Positions 47,260 through 59,464 of a stretch of 64,000 bases of DNA are shown here, piece after piece. The position numbers and the translations under genes are program-made. How positions within the stretch are numbered: position 1 is the stretch's first letter; each line of letters starts with the position of its first letter. The DNA comes from Metaphire vulgaris. Its lineage: Eukaryota; Annelida; Clitellata; Crassiclitellata; Megascolecidae. The notes beneath the pieces are model-generated. The model saw nothing but the letters and a program-made list of their open reading frames with translations, searched no databases and was not told where the DNA came from. The stretch covers positions 22,183,922 to 22,247,921 of the forward strand of contig CM030834.1 of assembly GCA_018105865.1 (NCBI GenBank). The letters run 5' to 3'.

Positions 47260-49081
47260 ATGTTTTTGTCACAACCTGTGAACTTCGATGTAGCTCAGAC
47301 GCGCGACGATTTTAATGGACTTGAAATGCAGTCTGGCGCACGGCGCTTCCGTGAGCTCCGGTTGACTGTGGACTATGTGCGGCAATTTTGCGAATTTTCT
47401 GCAGACACCATCAATACTTCAGCAGGCGATAGAACCACAGGCCGCGAATTACAGAACGTGATGCAGAGGTGCCACCGAGGTTTCAGGCGCGGTACACAGG
47501 ATGATGCATGGCAGTTTCAACACACAGTTGACGAGCTTCGGCATTGCGGGAAGACACAGTAGAAACACCGACCGTGATCTGCACGATGATGAGCAGCGCT
47601 ACCGCGACAGTTCTGCGGGTTTCGTCGACGCACGTTTGCATAATAATGTTCCCGCTTGTGACTTTCAGAATAATGTGGGACGGTTTAATGAGCTCCATAC
47701 CGATGCGTGCAATACTGTGAAAATTCTGCGGATACACTTGCATGTGACAGAAATTCCACTCATGAAACTGTTGTAAGTTATAGAAGCCCATCGGAACATG
47801 CGCAAAAAGCAGCCGACTCTGACGGCGGAAGAAATTAATTTCAATCGGTAAAAATTCAATCCACAAGGACATTGTTACGATCCACCTGTCGATCCGATGA
47901 GGAATATAATAGATAAGGTATTAACAATTGTGAAAAATCAAGAAACCAGACAATAGGCTATGGAATGTCGCGTTGAATGCCTAGCAGAGGCCGTAATATC
48001 TTTGCCGCGCGACAATGCAGCACCCACTGGCGGCCATGCAACGTTTAGAGACAGATCATTTCATTTGCAGGGACAGCCGTTTAAATCTAGAGAGCAGAAA
48101 ATGCGTCGCGATCTAAACCGTGCCGCACCTTACAGATTCAAGACCGGAAATAGAGTCGGCTGTATCAAATCATGGCGGTCGGATTTTGGATACGAACCAA
48201 GTAGTCGACGCTGTTTTATTTGTTCATCAGGGCCCACCGTGATGAGAGACACACGTCTGGAATGGCACCAACCTCACAATGGGCCTCCGTCACGTCGGGA
48301 CCTCGGGTACATGTACCTCCCGTGTCACATGTGGTTTTCACGGCATCCCGCTTGAGGCTGATACTCCCGCGTCGCAGACACGCACGAGACGTGATACCCC
48401 ATGTGTCCGGCAATCGGCTACACCGGTGGACTGCGTGGCAACCTGATGGCGCCAGTGGTGTCCCCTTGCCTGGTCGGATGGGGAGCATGTGGAGGACTCT
48501 TCCACACACTGTCGTTGGTGGCCCACATCGACCACGACCACCCTCACAGACAAAAAACCGACGCGGCAGGGTTGCACCCTACTACCGTCAGCGACTCACC
48601 TCACCAGATGCCAAGAGTTCGCACGGTGCCCTCCGGAGAGGCCCTCATATGACACCAATTTGCCAGGAAAGCCAACCTCTTCCGGTGCTGGTCAGCATAC
48701 CCCACCATCGATACCATGGTGGGTGCGGGCTTGGCGTTGTTCCCAGAGGTTCAGGGTGTGTATGCCCACACCCTCGTGATGTCGTTCGTGACCTGGCAGA
48801 CCCGTGACCGCAGACCCCCATCCTGCGATGCTTCCATGAGAACCATGTCTCCGCCAGCCACGTCGGATCCTCAAGACACCCACATCACTGCGTCCCTGGA
48901 TCTGCCTAACAACAGTCCCCCAACGACGGTCCCACACGAGGAAGTTATGATGGATACTACCCTCCCGATGGAGCCGCCTGCCATCGCGAGACGGTCTTGT
49001 CCTCAACCGCAGACCCCCTCTCTGCGACACCTGATATGGAGCTCGTCGGAGGAGATAAGGAGCTACTCACATAATACGTAA
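47260..49081 (+). other. GC-rich coding-like block, unidentified (possible decayed retroelement)
   Basis: The G+C content rises well above the flanks and several frames stay open for 100-195 codons. The plus-strand pieces 47260-47562 (VNFDVAQTRDDFNGLEMQSG) and 47960-48355 (MECRVECLAEAVISLPRDN, later RRCFIC) are separated by stops. The cysteine pair could be a degraded gag-type zinc knuckle, but I cannot confirm it. From 48220 to 48807 two plus frames and one minus frame are open together, so the strand is undecided. No domain is recognised. Confidence 0.3.
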
Positions 49082-49920
49082 GTCCTTGTCTTCCCAGACG
49101 AGGCCAAACACCGCAGTACATCACTCGTGGCCATCCTGACAGCACCCCTTATACTTTTCAGTGCTATTACTTTACCCCAAGTAAACACCTGGTAGAAGAT
49201 GTTCGTGAAGGATGATGTTGGCAGCAATATGCAACTTCATTGAAACAACGCAAACAAGATTTCACGCTGTCCATTCACTCACATGGTCTTGAAGATGCAG
49301 AAGTTGTTGGGATAGATCATGACTTGCTCACCAGTTACCAGTTCCTACATTAACGCTTAATTCACTGCAAACTATTTACATTTCATCGAAACTATCTACA
49401 TTGCATTGAACAAGTTACAATTTATTGAAACAAGGCCAGAAAGACTCCTTGCTGGCCAGTTACCAGTTTCTACATTATCTCTGAAGTCACTGTGAACAAT
49501 TTATATCCAATAATTTGGACATCATTGGACATCAATGCTCGGATATAGAATTGCCTTACCTCCTCTTTACTCCAGTAAGTAGGGTAGCATGGGGTAATAC
49601 GTCCCCTAAGGTAAAATGCCTAAATCGCGATATGGAGCATTCTACAAAGAATTTTGACTTATTTATTGTAATGAAAGTGGTGACGTTTAGTGAATGTTTG
49701 AATGTTATTTCATTTTGAAAGCGCTAAGGCAGTGTTTTACAAAGATCAATAAATGTACACGGCTGTTGCCTTATAAGAACAGGTACATCTTTGATGGATT
49801 ATTTGATCGATTGCTGCTGGTGCTTTATAAAATATATGAAATATGCATTGTGTAAAGGACACATTGACTTGCACAGACCGCATGTCAACGGAATGAGCGA
49901 TATTACGTGTTTCTCAACTT
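49082..49920. other. No gene seen
   Basis: AT-rich sequence with only short frames. Two related words (TTGCTGGCCAGTTACCAGTT and TTGCTCACCAGTTACCAGTT, about 49323 and 49450) suggest a small local duplication. Confidence 0.4.
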
Positions 49921-49937
49921 GATCAGTGGATTGCAGT

Positions 49938-50035
49938 GACCCAGGCATGGGTAAGACGCCCCCACCAGGCTTGGGTAAGACGCCCCCACCAGGCTTGGGT
50001 AAGACGCCCCTGGGTGCGTCTTACCCCTTAGTCTT
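49938..50035. repeat. Tandem repeat, 24-bp unit, plus inverted unit
   Basis: The unit CCAGGCTTGGGTAAGACGCC(CCCA) occurs three times. It is followed by an inverted GGGTGCGTCTTACCCC, so the last copy can fold into a hairpin. A related word (GGGGTAATACGTCCCC) is at 49590. Confidence 0.85.
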
Positions 50036-50160
50036 GGCATTTTAGACGTAGACCTATGTTTTCACTCCTTGTTCGCACTTTTGTCATTATTTACGTCAAA
50101 TGTAGGTATGAAAACCTTTTCAGTGATTGACTTATATGAATTTTTCTATAGCACTCAGAT

Positions 50161-51003
50161 CACATTAACAGGGCTATGATAAATCGGCGGGAGAAATCTC
50201 CTAAAGTTGGTGGACTAAAACCGGTCGATTTTGGTTTAAGCTTTAAAGGTAAATCTGTTCCTTAATTCTAACTGGAGCCAAACACCTTTATCCAAATAGT
50301 GAACATCGGTGATCATTGGGTTTGTACAACAAATATATTTTCTAAGAAGAGGAATGGTTTATGTGTACGACAGCTTTAATGACTGCCCCAACGAGGAACT
50401 TGTATTGCATTTAACATCTATTTTGTGGACACTTACTAAACCAGATTCCATCACTATACATATGCATCCATATTGTAAACAAGAGATGGGATCTAGAACT
50501 TGCAGTTACTACTCATTAGGAGCTGCAATATATTTATGTAATGGTTTGGATCCAAGTGGAATAGAGTTTCAAATTGAAACACTCATTTTGCATGCGCAGA
50601 CATTAATTGATGAAAACAAAACCACAATTTCAAGCTGGAAAGACCGGATACCACTCTCCTCTCCGCTTACGAGCTAATCCCAGAGGCCTCTGCTGCGCTG
50701 ATGCTTCCTAGCACCTCGGCCACGGAGCAAGCAGCTCAAGCAGCATTCTTGACAGTGATTGTGGTCTGACGTTGGGAGTGAGCCGGATGTCTCTGGCTTC
50801 TGAACGTTCTCTGGTGCCAGAAGCACCACGACAGGATGATGCTGAGGGTCAACTACAGACTCCAAAGCCCAAAGAGCTTTTTACCAGAGCGCAGCGAGAG
50901 GAGATCGAGCAACTTTTCAGACGAATCGGTAGCATACTTCCTACTCCTGAGGAGAGCAAGTCTCCTTCCACGAGCTCGATTGAACCGGACATGTCTTCTT
51001 CTT
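50161..51003 (+). pseudogene. Ulp1-like cysteine-protease domain of a transposon protein, frameshifted
   Basis: Near 50308 one frame gives GDHWVCTTNI. The next frame (50309-50677) gives GMVYVYDSFNDC, later QEMGSRTCSYYSLGAAIYLC and NGLDPSGIEF. This is the His (HWV), Asp (YDS), Gln and Cys (here TCSYYS) order of C48/Ulp1-like domains attached to many transposon-derived proteins, where Q.GG.DCGLFA.A is usual. A further frame (50772-51005) yields an acidic linker. The frame change falls between the His and Asp blocks, so no intact protease can be made. The followed PHD-like segment supports one original protein. Confidence 0.6.
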
Positions 51004-51276
51004 AAATTGAAGATCTGATGCCATCGGCTGTGTTTAATGTAATCTATGATTATGTGTTATTCTAGATATACTAACATTAACTTTTGAGTTAAGCACTTAT
51101 GGCGATTATCATTGATGTTTTATTTCAGTCTTTGCCGTTTGCACCTGTCTCATCTTAAAGTTGTATGTACCATGTCAGAAGTGGTGCTATATCAGTTCAT
51201 AGCATTGCATAACCTGCCAAGCCATAACTTGACTGTGCCAAGAAGTTTTGAGATGAAATTCTTTATAGTTTGTAGA

Positions 51277-51483
51277 ATTAATCTTTGGGTAAAAAAGCTG
51301 CACTGCATATGCCACAGTAAAAACATACGGTTACATACCTGATTTAATGATTTGCTGCTCAGACTGTAGCAATTGGTTCCATGAGAAATGTGTCAAGGTT
51401 GAAAGTTATGTAAAAGATTCTGTAGATATAACTTGGAATGGTCCATTTTGCATTGATTACAGTAAGAAACACCTTAAGAAGTG
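51277..51483 (+). pseudogene. PHD-like zinc finger remnant
   Basis: One frame reads LHCICHSKN, then after a frame break PDLMICCSDCSNWFHEKCV, about 20 more residues, and WNGPFCIDYSKKHLKK with a stop at 51483. This is the C-x-C ... C-x2-C ... WFHxxC ... C layout of a PHD finger, with the final pair degraded. Ulp1-like domain followed by PHD finger recurs in transposon-related genes of invertebrates and fish. Here both are broken. Confidence 0.6.
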
Positions 51484-51902
51484 ACCGGAACATAAACATG
51501 TGATTCAACATGTTACGTCATTCTGAATTATTTTGTTTCATTATGCAACCATGAACAAGATTCTTACTGCTTTGGAATTATTATTCTTTCCCTTATGTAT
51601 AATTTAACCCATTTTTTACTTGCACACCCTGGAGGGGTCAGAAGATAATAAAATTTAAAATACCGGTAATAATTTCAGACCTAGTCACACTATCCTGCTT
51701 ATATTTCGTTCACATTATAATGGTTTATAATTCTATGTTTTATTTATACGGAATTTCTTTGCGATCGTTTACTTTTTGACGATTTTGTTGAAATATGGCA
51801 GAAATAAAAACCAGAAGAAATTGTTATCCTAGTAAAAGGTACTTTCTATTCCTAATATAAAATTACTGTCGTAATGTGATCAAATAAACCTCTTTCTAAT
51901 GA

Positions 51903-51995
51903 TACAGAAAAGAGAGAGAGAAAGAGAGAGATGGGCAGTGTGAGAGATAGGGAGAGAGAGACAATGACAGAGAGCGAGAGTGAGAGAAAAAGCAA
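51903..51995. repeat. (AG)n-rich low-complexity run
   Basis: AG and GAGAG units with interruptions. It gives artefactual Arg-Glu or Leu-Ser frames. Confidence 0.9.
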
Positions 51996-52403
51996 GAGAC
52001 TGCGAAAGATAGAGAATTGGCCGAGACAACATGGTATACGAAACATGATTTTCTTGAATTTTCGGTTCGAATATTCTTATAACCTATTGGAAGCTTGTTC
52101 ATCGTTGTGTAGAGGGAGATAAACCACTGAGGACCCCAACCTCTGGTGATTCGCAGTTCTAAGGCCATTAAAGATGTTTCATCCATGCCCTAAGATGTCT
52201 GTGTCAGAGCCTTGCTGATGTCAGTCATCCATAGCCTCTGACCAATACTGGGCAGTGCTGCTGCCCGTACCCAGGACCTGTTTTTCGACTGGTCAAGTCT
52301 AGATCCGCTGTGTTTTACTATTGACAGTGGCACCTCGAGTAGGGTGTGATTCTTCATCACGCACGGACGGTCATTGACATAAGGATAGGCTAAGGATCCA
52401 AAT

Positions 52404-55086
52404 GTGGATCTATATTGCGCCTCCAAATGCCCTGGGAATGGTGAGGACCAGTGCCTGTACTTCCGTACAGTGAAAGGTACTACCTCTCCCACTCCCTTAC
52501 CAAGTTTAGATGAATATCAGCCAATCAATAACAGAATCGTCATGGCTAGATTTCGTTCAAGGCCGTTAGATTTGACAGTCATCCAATGCTATGCTCCAAC
52601 ATCAGATAAATCTGACGAAGAAATAGAAAAGTTCTATGATGACCTCAAGACAACGATATCAAAAGCAGCAAAGAACAGCATTATAATGATAACGGGAGAT
52701 TTCAATGCAAGAGTAGGAGAAAATTCAATCGAAACTGAGGTTGCTGGCCCATATGGCTACGGAGCCAGGAATGATACAGGACAGACACTCGTGGATTTTT
52801 GTCTAGAAAATGAACTGATAATAACCAACACCTTCCAACAGCACAACAGAACAAGATATACTTGGACAAGACCTGATGGAAGAACCAGGAGTCAAATTGA
52901 CTACATATTAGTTCCAAAAAAATGGAGACAAATAACCAACAATGCTCGTACACTGCCAGGGGCTGACTGCGACAGTGATCATAATCTACTACAATCATCC
53001 CTCACTCTTTGCTTCAAAAGACAGCAGAAAAGAAATGACATTTCCATCGACATCACAAGGTTTAACAATGAAACCAACAGAACCAAGTATGAACTTGAGA
53101 TCAAAAATAGATTCGAAGCATTGCAACTGATAGACGAAGATAAAACCTCAGAAGAACTATGGGGTAGCATGAAAGAAACTATAACTAAAGCTGCACAAAT
53201 AACACTCAGCAAAGACAAAATGAAGAAAAAACATTGGATCTCGGAAGAAACTTTCCAACTGATAGAAAGGAAACGTGAGTCAAAATTTAAAAATCCTGAG
53301 GAATTTAATAGCTTAAAAAGAAGACTCAGCAAATACTAAGAAGAGACAAAGAGAAAGAATTGAATGACCTATGTTCAACCATAGAAGAAAATGCTATTAG
53401 AGGCAACCTAAGGCCAGCCTATCAAACAGTTAAACATATCACTAGAAAATTCACCCCCGCACAGCAGCCATCAAAAATAACAATGGTAAGATTATAACTA
53501 ATTCTGAAGAAATTCTCAGTAGATGGAAAGAATACTGTACTGATCTATATGCCGATGAGAACTCAAAAAGTATCCAAATTTCTACACCAGAACTTGGACC
53601 ACCCCCACTTAAAGATGAAACCATAAAAGCAATAATGAAACTAGCCAATGGAAAAGCTGCTGGACCAGATCAAATTCCAATAGAACTAATAAAATATGGA
53701 GGTGAACCTGCCATGGATATAATGCATAAAATCTGTGTGGAGATATGGAACACAGGAGTCTGGCCAGATGATTGGACTAAATTGACTTTTGTACCACTCC
53801 TTAAAAAAGGAGATCCATTACAATGCAGCAATTACAGGACGATCGCATTAGTCTCTCATGCTAGCAAAGTTCTTCTTAGAATCATCTTAGACAGAATCCA
53901 GAACAAATTAGAGAATGAAATCGCACCAGAACAAGCTGGTTTCAGACCAAGAAGAGGAACTAGAGACCAAATCACAAACCTAAGAATCCTACTTGAAAAA
54001 GCCAGTGAACGTAAACAAAAAATCTTTCTATGTTTTATTGATTTCACCAAGGCCTTTGACATGGTGCAACATAAGAAACTCTGGCAGACAATGTTGGAAA
54101 TGGGTTTCCCACCACTTCTTATTAATTTGGTTCAAAACTTGTATAAACAACAAAATGCAAATGTCAGGGTCGAATGCGGAATAACTGACTGGTTTCCCAT
54201 AAAGAAAGGTGTTAGACAAGGATGTAACATCTCCCCATGTCTCTTTAACATCTTAGCTGAAGCATTAATGAGAAAAGCATTAGATGGATATAAAGGTGGA
54301 TTCAAGATAGGAGGAAAATTGATTAGCAATCTTCGCTATGCAGGTTATATTGTCCTAGTATCAACATCAGTTAAAGACCTTCAAGAGCTAGTGAAAAGAA
54401 TAGAACATACCGGAACCGAATACAATATGAGAATAAACGCAAGCAAAACAAAAGTAATGTCAAATATGGAGCATCAAATAACAATCTTAGCAAATGGACA
54501 GGTGCTTGAGCAAGTTTCTAACTTCACATACCTTGGAAGCCTGATCCAAGATGATGCAAGATGCAAAAATGACATCAAAACAAGATTGGCCATGGGAATG
54601 AATATAATGATCAAATTACTAAAAGTTTGGAAGAACAAATCGGTCAGTAAACTTACAAAGCTAAGATTGATCAGGGCACTGGTTTGGCCTGTTGCCTCGT
54701 ACGGCTGTGAATCATGGACACTAAATAAAGAAGATGAAAATCGAATTCGAGCATTTGAAAACAAATGCATGAGAAAAATGTTGAGGATCCGTTACACGGA
54801 TTTCATATCCAATGAGATACTATACAAAATGGCTGGAGTAGATCAGGAATTCCTGAAATATATCAAATCAAGAAAAATTAGATATTTTGGACATGTTACC
54901 AGAAAAACAGAAGACTCAATTGAAAACTCAATGATAACAGGTTTAACGGAAGGAACCAGGAGACAAGGCAGACCCAGAACCAAGTTCCCTCTAACCAGCT
55001 GGTCTGAGCAATCAAAAAACAAGGTATATATGAGATTTGAAAGATTTTTTAAAATTGAAAGAAGTTATTCACTACTACAGGGATAA
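52404..55086 (+). mobile_element. RTE-like LINE (endonuclease plus reverse transcriptase), inactive
   Basis: The 311-codon frame 52404-53339 covers most of an EEP endonuclease: CYAPTSDKSD, ITGDFNARVG, GYGARNDTGQTLVDFCLEN, TWTRPDGRTRSQIDYILV and SDHNLL. The N-terminal active-site part is missing. A broken linker (53340-53634) leads to the 483-codon RT frame 53635-55086. It carries GKAAGPDQIPIELIKYGG, LLKKGDPLQCSNYRTIALVS, EQAGFRPRRGTRDQI, FIDFTKAFDMVQH, KKGVRQGCNISPCLFNI and a maturase-like end (YGCESWTLNKEDE, GHVTRK, GRPRTKF). The catalytic YADD is YAGY (54337-54348), so both key aspartates are gone. The 5' end is truncated and no clear 3' tail repeat or target duplication was identified. Confidence 0.9.
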
Positions 55087-56590
55087 TGGTAGTCTCAGTT
55101 CTTCTAAGTCAATATAACCCGTAGGGACCAGATGGAATAGCACTTTCCATTAAGAATTTGTACTCAATTTGCAGCGATGACAGGGCTTAAAAAGTCCGCC
55201 TGAAATTATACAACAAACTCTCAGCTATTTGGCCTAAGTCCAGTTCATGATATGATGTCCTGTTACCCAGTTGCCGGGCCCAGTTGTCCCGTTAATCAGT
55301 TGCCGGGCCCAGTTGTCCCGTTACCCAGATGCCCAGTTGTCCCTGTTCTTTGCCCAGAGAGCGGAATGAGACCCAGTATTATTCAACTAAAATATTTGAG
55401 AAATTTTACGAATATTTCAACGCTGGATTTTTCTGTGTACGCTATTTTAAATTTCAACATAATAACGTAATTGAAGTTGAATGCCCAGCCAAGGTCAGGG
55501 ATCCATTCAAATTGTTTTATAGCGCTTTGATTTTGTTTAGCATCTGGGCCATGTAACAAAAACTGTCACAGCTCCATTCTCATGTTCTGTGATTGTGTTT
55601 CAAGTCAAATTTTTGTTATAAAGCTTTGACTAATGTGTTATCCTATAAATGTCACTCAAAAATCACTGTCCGCGCTACTCAAAAACTACAGTGGCCCTAA
55701 AAATATTTGGCGTGTAGAATAGAGGAACTTTTAATCAGAACCAGCTGGATGATTCGACATGGACTAATATGAAAGAAGTCACTAATGGAAGAAATCAGAA
55801 AGGGACAGTGGAAAATTATTGTTATGACATCAACCTTAGTAGACGGCTTCATGACATGACATGACATATTAAAAGCATTCTGTCTGAGAGAAATGATCCC
55901 AGGAAGTTTCATTCACCATCAGTTTGCCCACTCAATCGATGAGATGAGCATTTAAATCCATTTCCGAATGGCCAATCAAGGCAGATGAAATTAATTCCGC
56001 CTAAACTTCAGTGGTCAATTGGCGTGTAGAATGCTTAGGCTTAGAAAGAGCTTTGCAAGTTCGATCCTAGACTTACGAGATGTTGAAAGAATAGCAGTTA
56101 TGTCATATCACAATGTCGTGACACGAATTCTGTTAATGATACGTAATGAATGCAAAAGTGACGTGTGTCGGTGCAATAAGAGGAAGATAAGTGATATATA
56201 TGTGTGTGTGTGTCTGTGTGTGTGAATTGATTATGTGTTGATGATATATGGATAATCTCATTATGAGTTTTCAGAAACCAAGGACATGCCTTCATTTAAA
56301 TGCAGGATTTGTTACCGCGAACACTATTATCTAGCAAGTTTGAAACGGCACCAAAAGAAAGCGCACAAGAGGGGGCTGCTTATGGTCACCAATGAGATAA
56401 TCATGAAGAAAAAGAAGGTGATGATGATGATGATAATCTTAATGATAGTTCAACTGCAATGCCACAACATTTGAAACCTAGTCTTTTGTCTCATTACAGG
56501 TTTTGACCCTCATATCTATCAAACAATCTGTTTAATGTAACATTTCCTGTCTTGTTGTCAATGCTAATTAAATATTTAGATATGTGAGAT
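55087..56590. other. No gene seen; one 31-bp tandem repeat
   Basis: CAGTTGCCGGGCCCAGTTGTCCCGTTA repeats about 2.5 times at 55265-55345. A TG run lies at 56205-56224. A short frame at 56286-56474 contains CRICYREHYYLASLKRHQKK, a single C2H2-like zinc-finger sequence (C-x2-C-x11-H-x4-H). I see no partner exons for it, so it is left unassigned. Confidence 0.4.
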
Positions 56591-56594
56591 GAAC

Positions 56595-56712
56595 AGTTCA
56601 TGAAGAATCTAAAGACACATTTGTTCAATGTATCGTATGACTTGCTAACCTTATGTTGTGAAGCAGTCTTGATTTAGGCTTAGGCCTTGTTATAGGGCTA
56701 TATAAATTGTCC

Positions 56713-56765
<53 letters not shown>
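56595..56765 (+). mobile_element. CR1/L2-like LINE 3' end with (AAT)n tail
   Basis: FMKNLKTHLFNVSYD is the last coding motif of these LINEs. It is followed by about 65 bp of 3' UTR and then a pure AAT array (56714-56765), the typical tail. Confidence 0.65.
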
Positions 56766-56767
<2 letters not shown>

Positions 56768-56856
56768 TGCAGTTCAGAAACGAAAGTCCAGATACTCAAT
56801 TTATATAGCACCCTCAATGTCAATGCATTAGGAAAAGTTCACAAGCACCACGTAGA

Positions 56857-57258
56857 CCAGGGGTACTCAAACCGCGGCTCGCGGTCCACAATCCGGACCG
56901 CGAGTACGTTTCTTGTGGACCGCCACAGCTTTCTGTGTCGTGAGATATTTTGAGCCCAAAAATTTTCAGCACTACAGCATCATCGTTTGCGTTCATTCCT
57001 TGAAAATGTGTCTGGCAGATTTGGAGATTTACTGCTTCACAATGACGTCAAATGCATTTTAAAATCTAATCTTGTTTCACATTGCCTGGGTTCAATTATG
57101 ACAGTCTATTAAGACGACCTGCAGTTAGGCCCTACTTGTAGTTGCCTACTGTGCCGTAGTTGCCAGAAGAATATTTGGACTTCCCTTATAACTAGTGGAC
57201 CCTCACGAACAATGGAAGACTGGATGTGGACGGCCATCAAAAAAGTTTGAGTAATTGA
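56857..57258. mobile_element. Possible decayed hAT-type element
   Basis: The left end CAGGGGTACTCAAACCGCGG and a GCGGTCC palindrome are typical of hAT elements. The right end is only suggested by GTTTGAGTAATTGAG at about 57245. No target duplication was seen. Confidence 0.4.
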
Positions 57259-57649
57259 GTAACGTAAACGATATCACATTTGCATCATCGGATGTATGAA
57301 TGCCAGAGATAAAAAAATATCTTCTCTCACCGACTTACAGAATAGAAACTGCACAGACGCAGGGGGAGAGGGGGGGCTCAGCTCAAAGCGGGCGCTCACT
57401 GTTTAGCCTCCAGAGTATCGTGACCCATCAAAGGCCAGAAGAATAACAAAACCTGGTGTCCTGAGAGAAGAAATACTGCTAAAGAACCTGGCAGGGAAAA
57501 CACAAAGGTGATAACAATGCCAGAGTGAATGAATAAAGAAGAGATATTAGATCTGCAGCTCAAGACAGAGATGTGGCAACACTGGAGTATGGAACCTGTC
57601 CCTGGACAGAAAGCACCTGAAGAAGAAGAATCCTAAGCTGAAAAAATAA

Positions 57650-57651
<2 letters not shown>

Positions 57652-57689
<38 letters not shown>

Positions 57690-57770
57690 CACTCCAGAGA
57701 TTCAACACTGTCGCTTCTTCCGCATGGAAAACACATAATAATAATGAACAATAATAATAATAATAATAGT
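57652..57770. repeat. (AAT)n arrays
   Basis: An AAT array at 57652-57687 and a shorter one at 57739-57770. Confidence 0.9.
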
Positions 57771-57917
57771 GAATGGAGACAGATGGTGACCTTAAAGAAA
57801 CAACAATCAACTCAAAGGCCCAGTGGAGAAGATGGTGACCTTCAAGCAACACCAAGCCCTTTCGGAGAACAGAAGAGGCCTGAGCCATAAAAAAATGTTA
57901 GTTCTCTCATCTCGATC

Positions 57918-58245
57918 CCCTAGCTCATAACACAAGTCCACACCTCTTTTTGAGAGGCTACTGTAGAGAAGGGAGAAGGTATATGGGTTGGGCCCCTCAC
58001 TTTTTCATCCAAGTCTATGCCAACAGGAGTAAGAAACCAGTAAACACAGACCTGAAACGGAATCATTCCAAACCGGACTTTCTTTGGTAATGTCAAGCTT
58101 GGCAATTTTGAATTGACGTCGTGTCTGGATTCAAAAATATCCTCACGGAGCGAAATTAGACTCGGATCAGTAAAACTGTTATCGAGAGAAGTCCTCAAAC
58201 CGTGGATTGTTTCAGCATTCTCCACATACGTTTCGGGCTCTGAAG
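57918..58245 (-). CDS. Candidate terminal exon, unknown protein
   Basis: On the minus strand a frame of 117 codons ends at a stop near 57920. An acceptor-like TGCATCTTCAG lies just before GAGCCCGAAACG (about 58244), and another (TTTTTCTTTCAG) about 40 bp upstream. The peptide contains EPETYVENAETIHGLRTS and later LPKKVRFGMIPF. KKVRF fits the PP1-docking RVxF pattern, but that is weak evidence. Composition is protein-like and not repetitive. I do not recognise the family. It is on the same strand as TARDBP but does not resemble an RRM. Confidence 0.25.
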
Positions 58246-58540
58246 ATGCATAAAATAGCTCGTGTTTTAACACAGTAAAACAAATTTACTGAAAGAAAAA
58301 CGCAAAAATGCAACAGCAGAGCACTTCTTAGCAGTCAAAGAACGAATATCAGTTATCACAAAGCAGACACATATATAATATATAGCTTGTTGCATACTAT
58401 AGTCAGTTTATCAACTGAACATGGCATAAAAGTTAGTTTGTAAAACGCTGCAGAATAACTAAACTCAGTACTTAAAGTTTATGCTAAATCATAAAAAAAA
58501 CAATAGAAAGGTTTGCCATTTCATTAATGTTTGCACTTCT

Positions 58541-58650
58541 CTTTCTCTGCCTGTTAGATCTTCCAAGGAACTAAGAACTTTCAAATCAAGACTTAAAACG
58601 CATCTCTTTCTGATGGTTTTCCTCTCTGGAATGACCTGATCTGTTTTTGA
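58541..58650 (+). mobile_element. CR1/L2-like LINE 3' end fragment
   Basis: LPVRSSKELRTFKSRLKTHL is the C-terminal signature of CR1/L2 LINE ORF2. The rest of the element is absent. Confidence 0.65.
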
Positions 58651-58688
58651 TGTATTTATACAGTGCCATCTGTTTTTGAAGTATTTAC

Positions 58689-58840
58689 AGTGCCATCAAG
58701 TAAGTAAGTAAGTAAAATCTTGTGGATTTCTATAGCACCTTGGAGAGCAGCACAACAGTAGCTGCTTATTCTTAGGCGCTCAGCCTTTTTAAAATAGCTA
58801 TGGGGAAGGTATATTATCAGCCAGGCAATAGTCAACATCC
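58689..58840. repeat. Dispersed repeat, about 145 bp, copy 1
   Basis: GTGGATTTCTATAGCACCTT ... GCACAACAGTAGCTGCTTAT ... GCCAGGCAATAGTCAAC, preceded by (AAGT)n. It is highly similar to 60363-60512. SINE- or MITE-like; no ends resolved. Confidence 0.85.
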
Positions 58841-59064
58841 AAAGTGATTTTGAGTATTAAAAGTAGTGCCATAAAAGTGCATGTGTATCGGTATCTTTGT
58901 CTTCTTGAACAACGATGGTTGACCAAAGTAATGGGCAAATGTTTTCTGGGATTTCCTCCTGTCTATGAATCAGACTGGAACCTTAGAATTTTATCCATTC
59001 AGTCACTTTGTCAATCCAAATTGTAACTAGTCCTGCCTACTTGTTCAGTGCTAAAGTGTATAAC

Positions 59065-59065
<1 letters not shown>

Positions 59066-59116
<51 letters not shown>
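59066..59116. repeat. (AAT)n microsatellite
   Basis: A pure AAT array. Confidence 0.95.
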
Positions 59117-59117
<1 letters not shown>

Positions 59118-59464
59118 TGATTTAAAGTGGTTTCGGAGGCTAAGCAAGCCTGTGTGAAAACCACTGCTACTCTATTGCGAAAACTTTAAAACTTTCACAG
59201 GGCTAAATCTGACTACTGATGAGCTTCAATAATGCAGACAAACTAATATTAAGCCAAACTATAAGTGAGTACGGTAAATCTCATAAATTTATATAGTGCC
59301 TAAAAAATAGTAGCACCACATTAGCTGTTCATTCGTAGGTGCATAGAAAACTTCAGTTAACGAAAATGTTCTATTTTCTTACATCCTCCGCACTGTGTCT
59401 CTCAGTAGAAATAGAGACGCTACACAATTCCTATATGGCAATTTCGGGTAATAATAATGAATGA

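Noticed and set aside
49938..50035. CRISPR-like repeat array
   Set aside because: Contiguous 24-bp tandem units without spacers in a eukaryotic genome; it is a minisatellite.
52190..52492. Minus-strand frame of 100 codons upstream of the RTE-like LINE
   Set aside because: No recognised domain and it overlaps the LINE start antisense.
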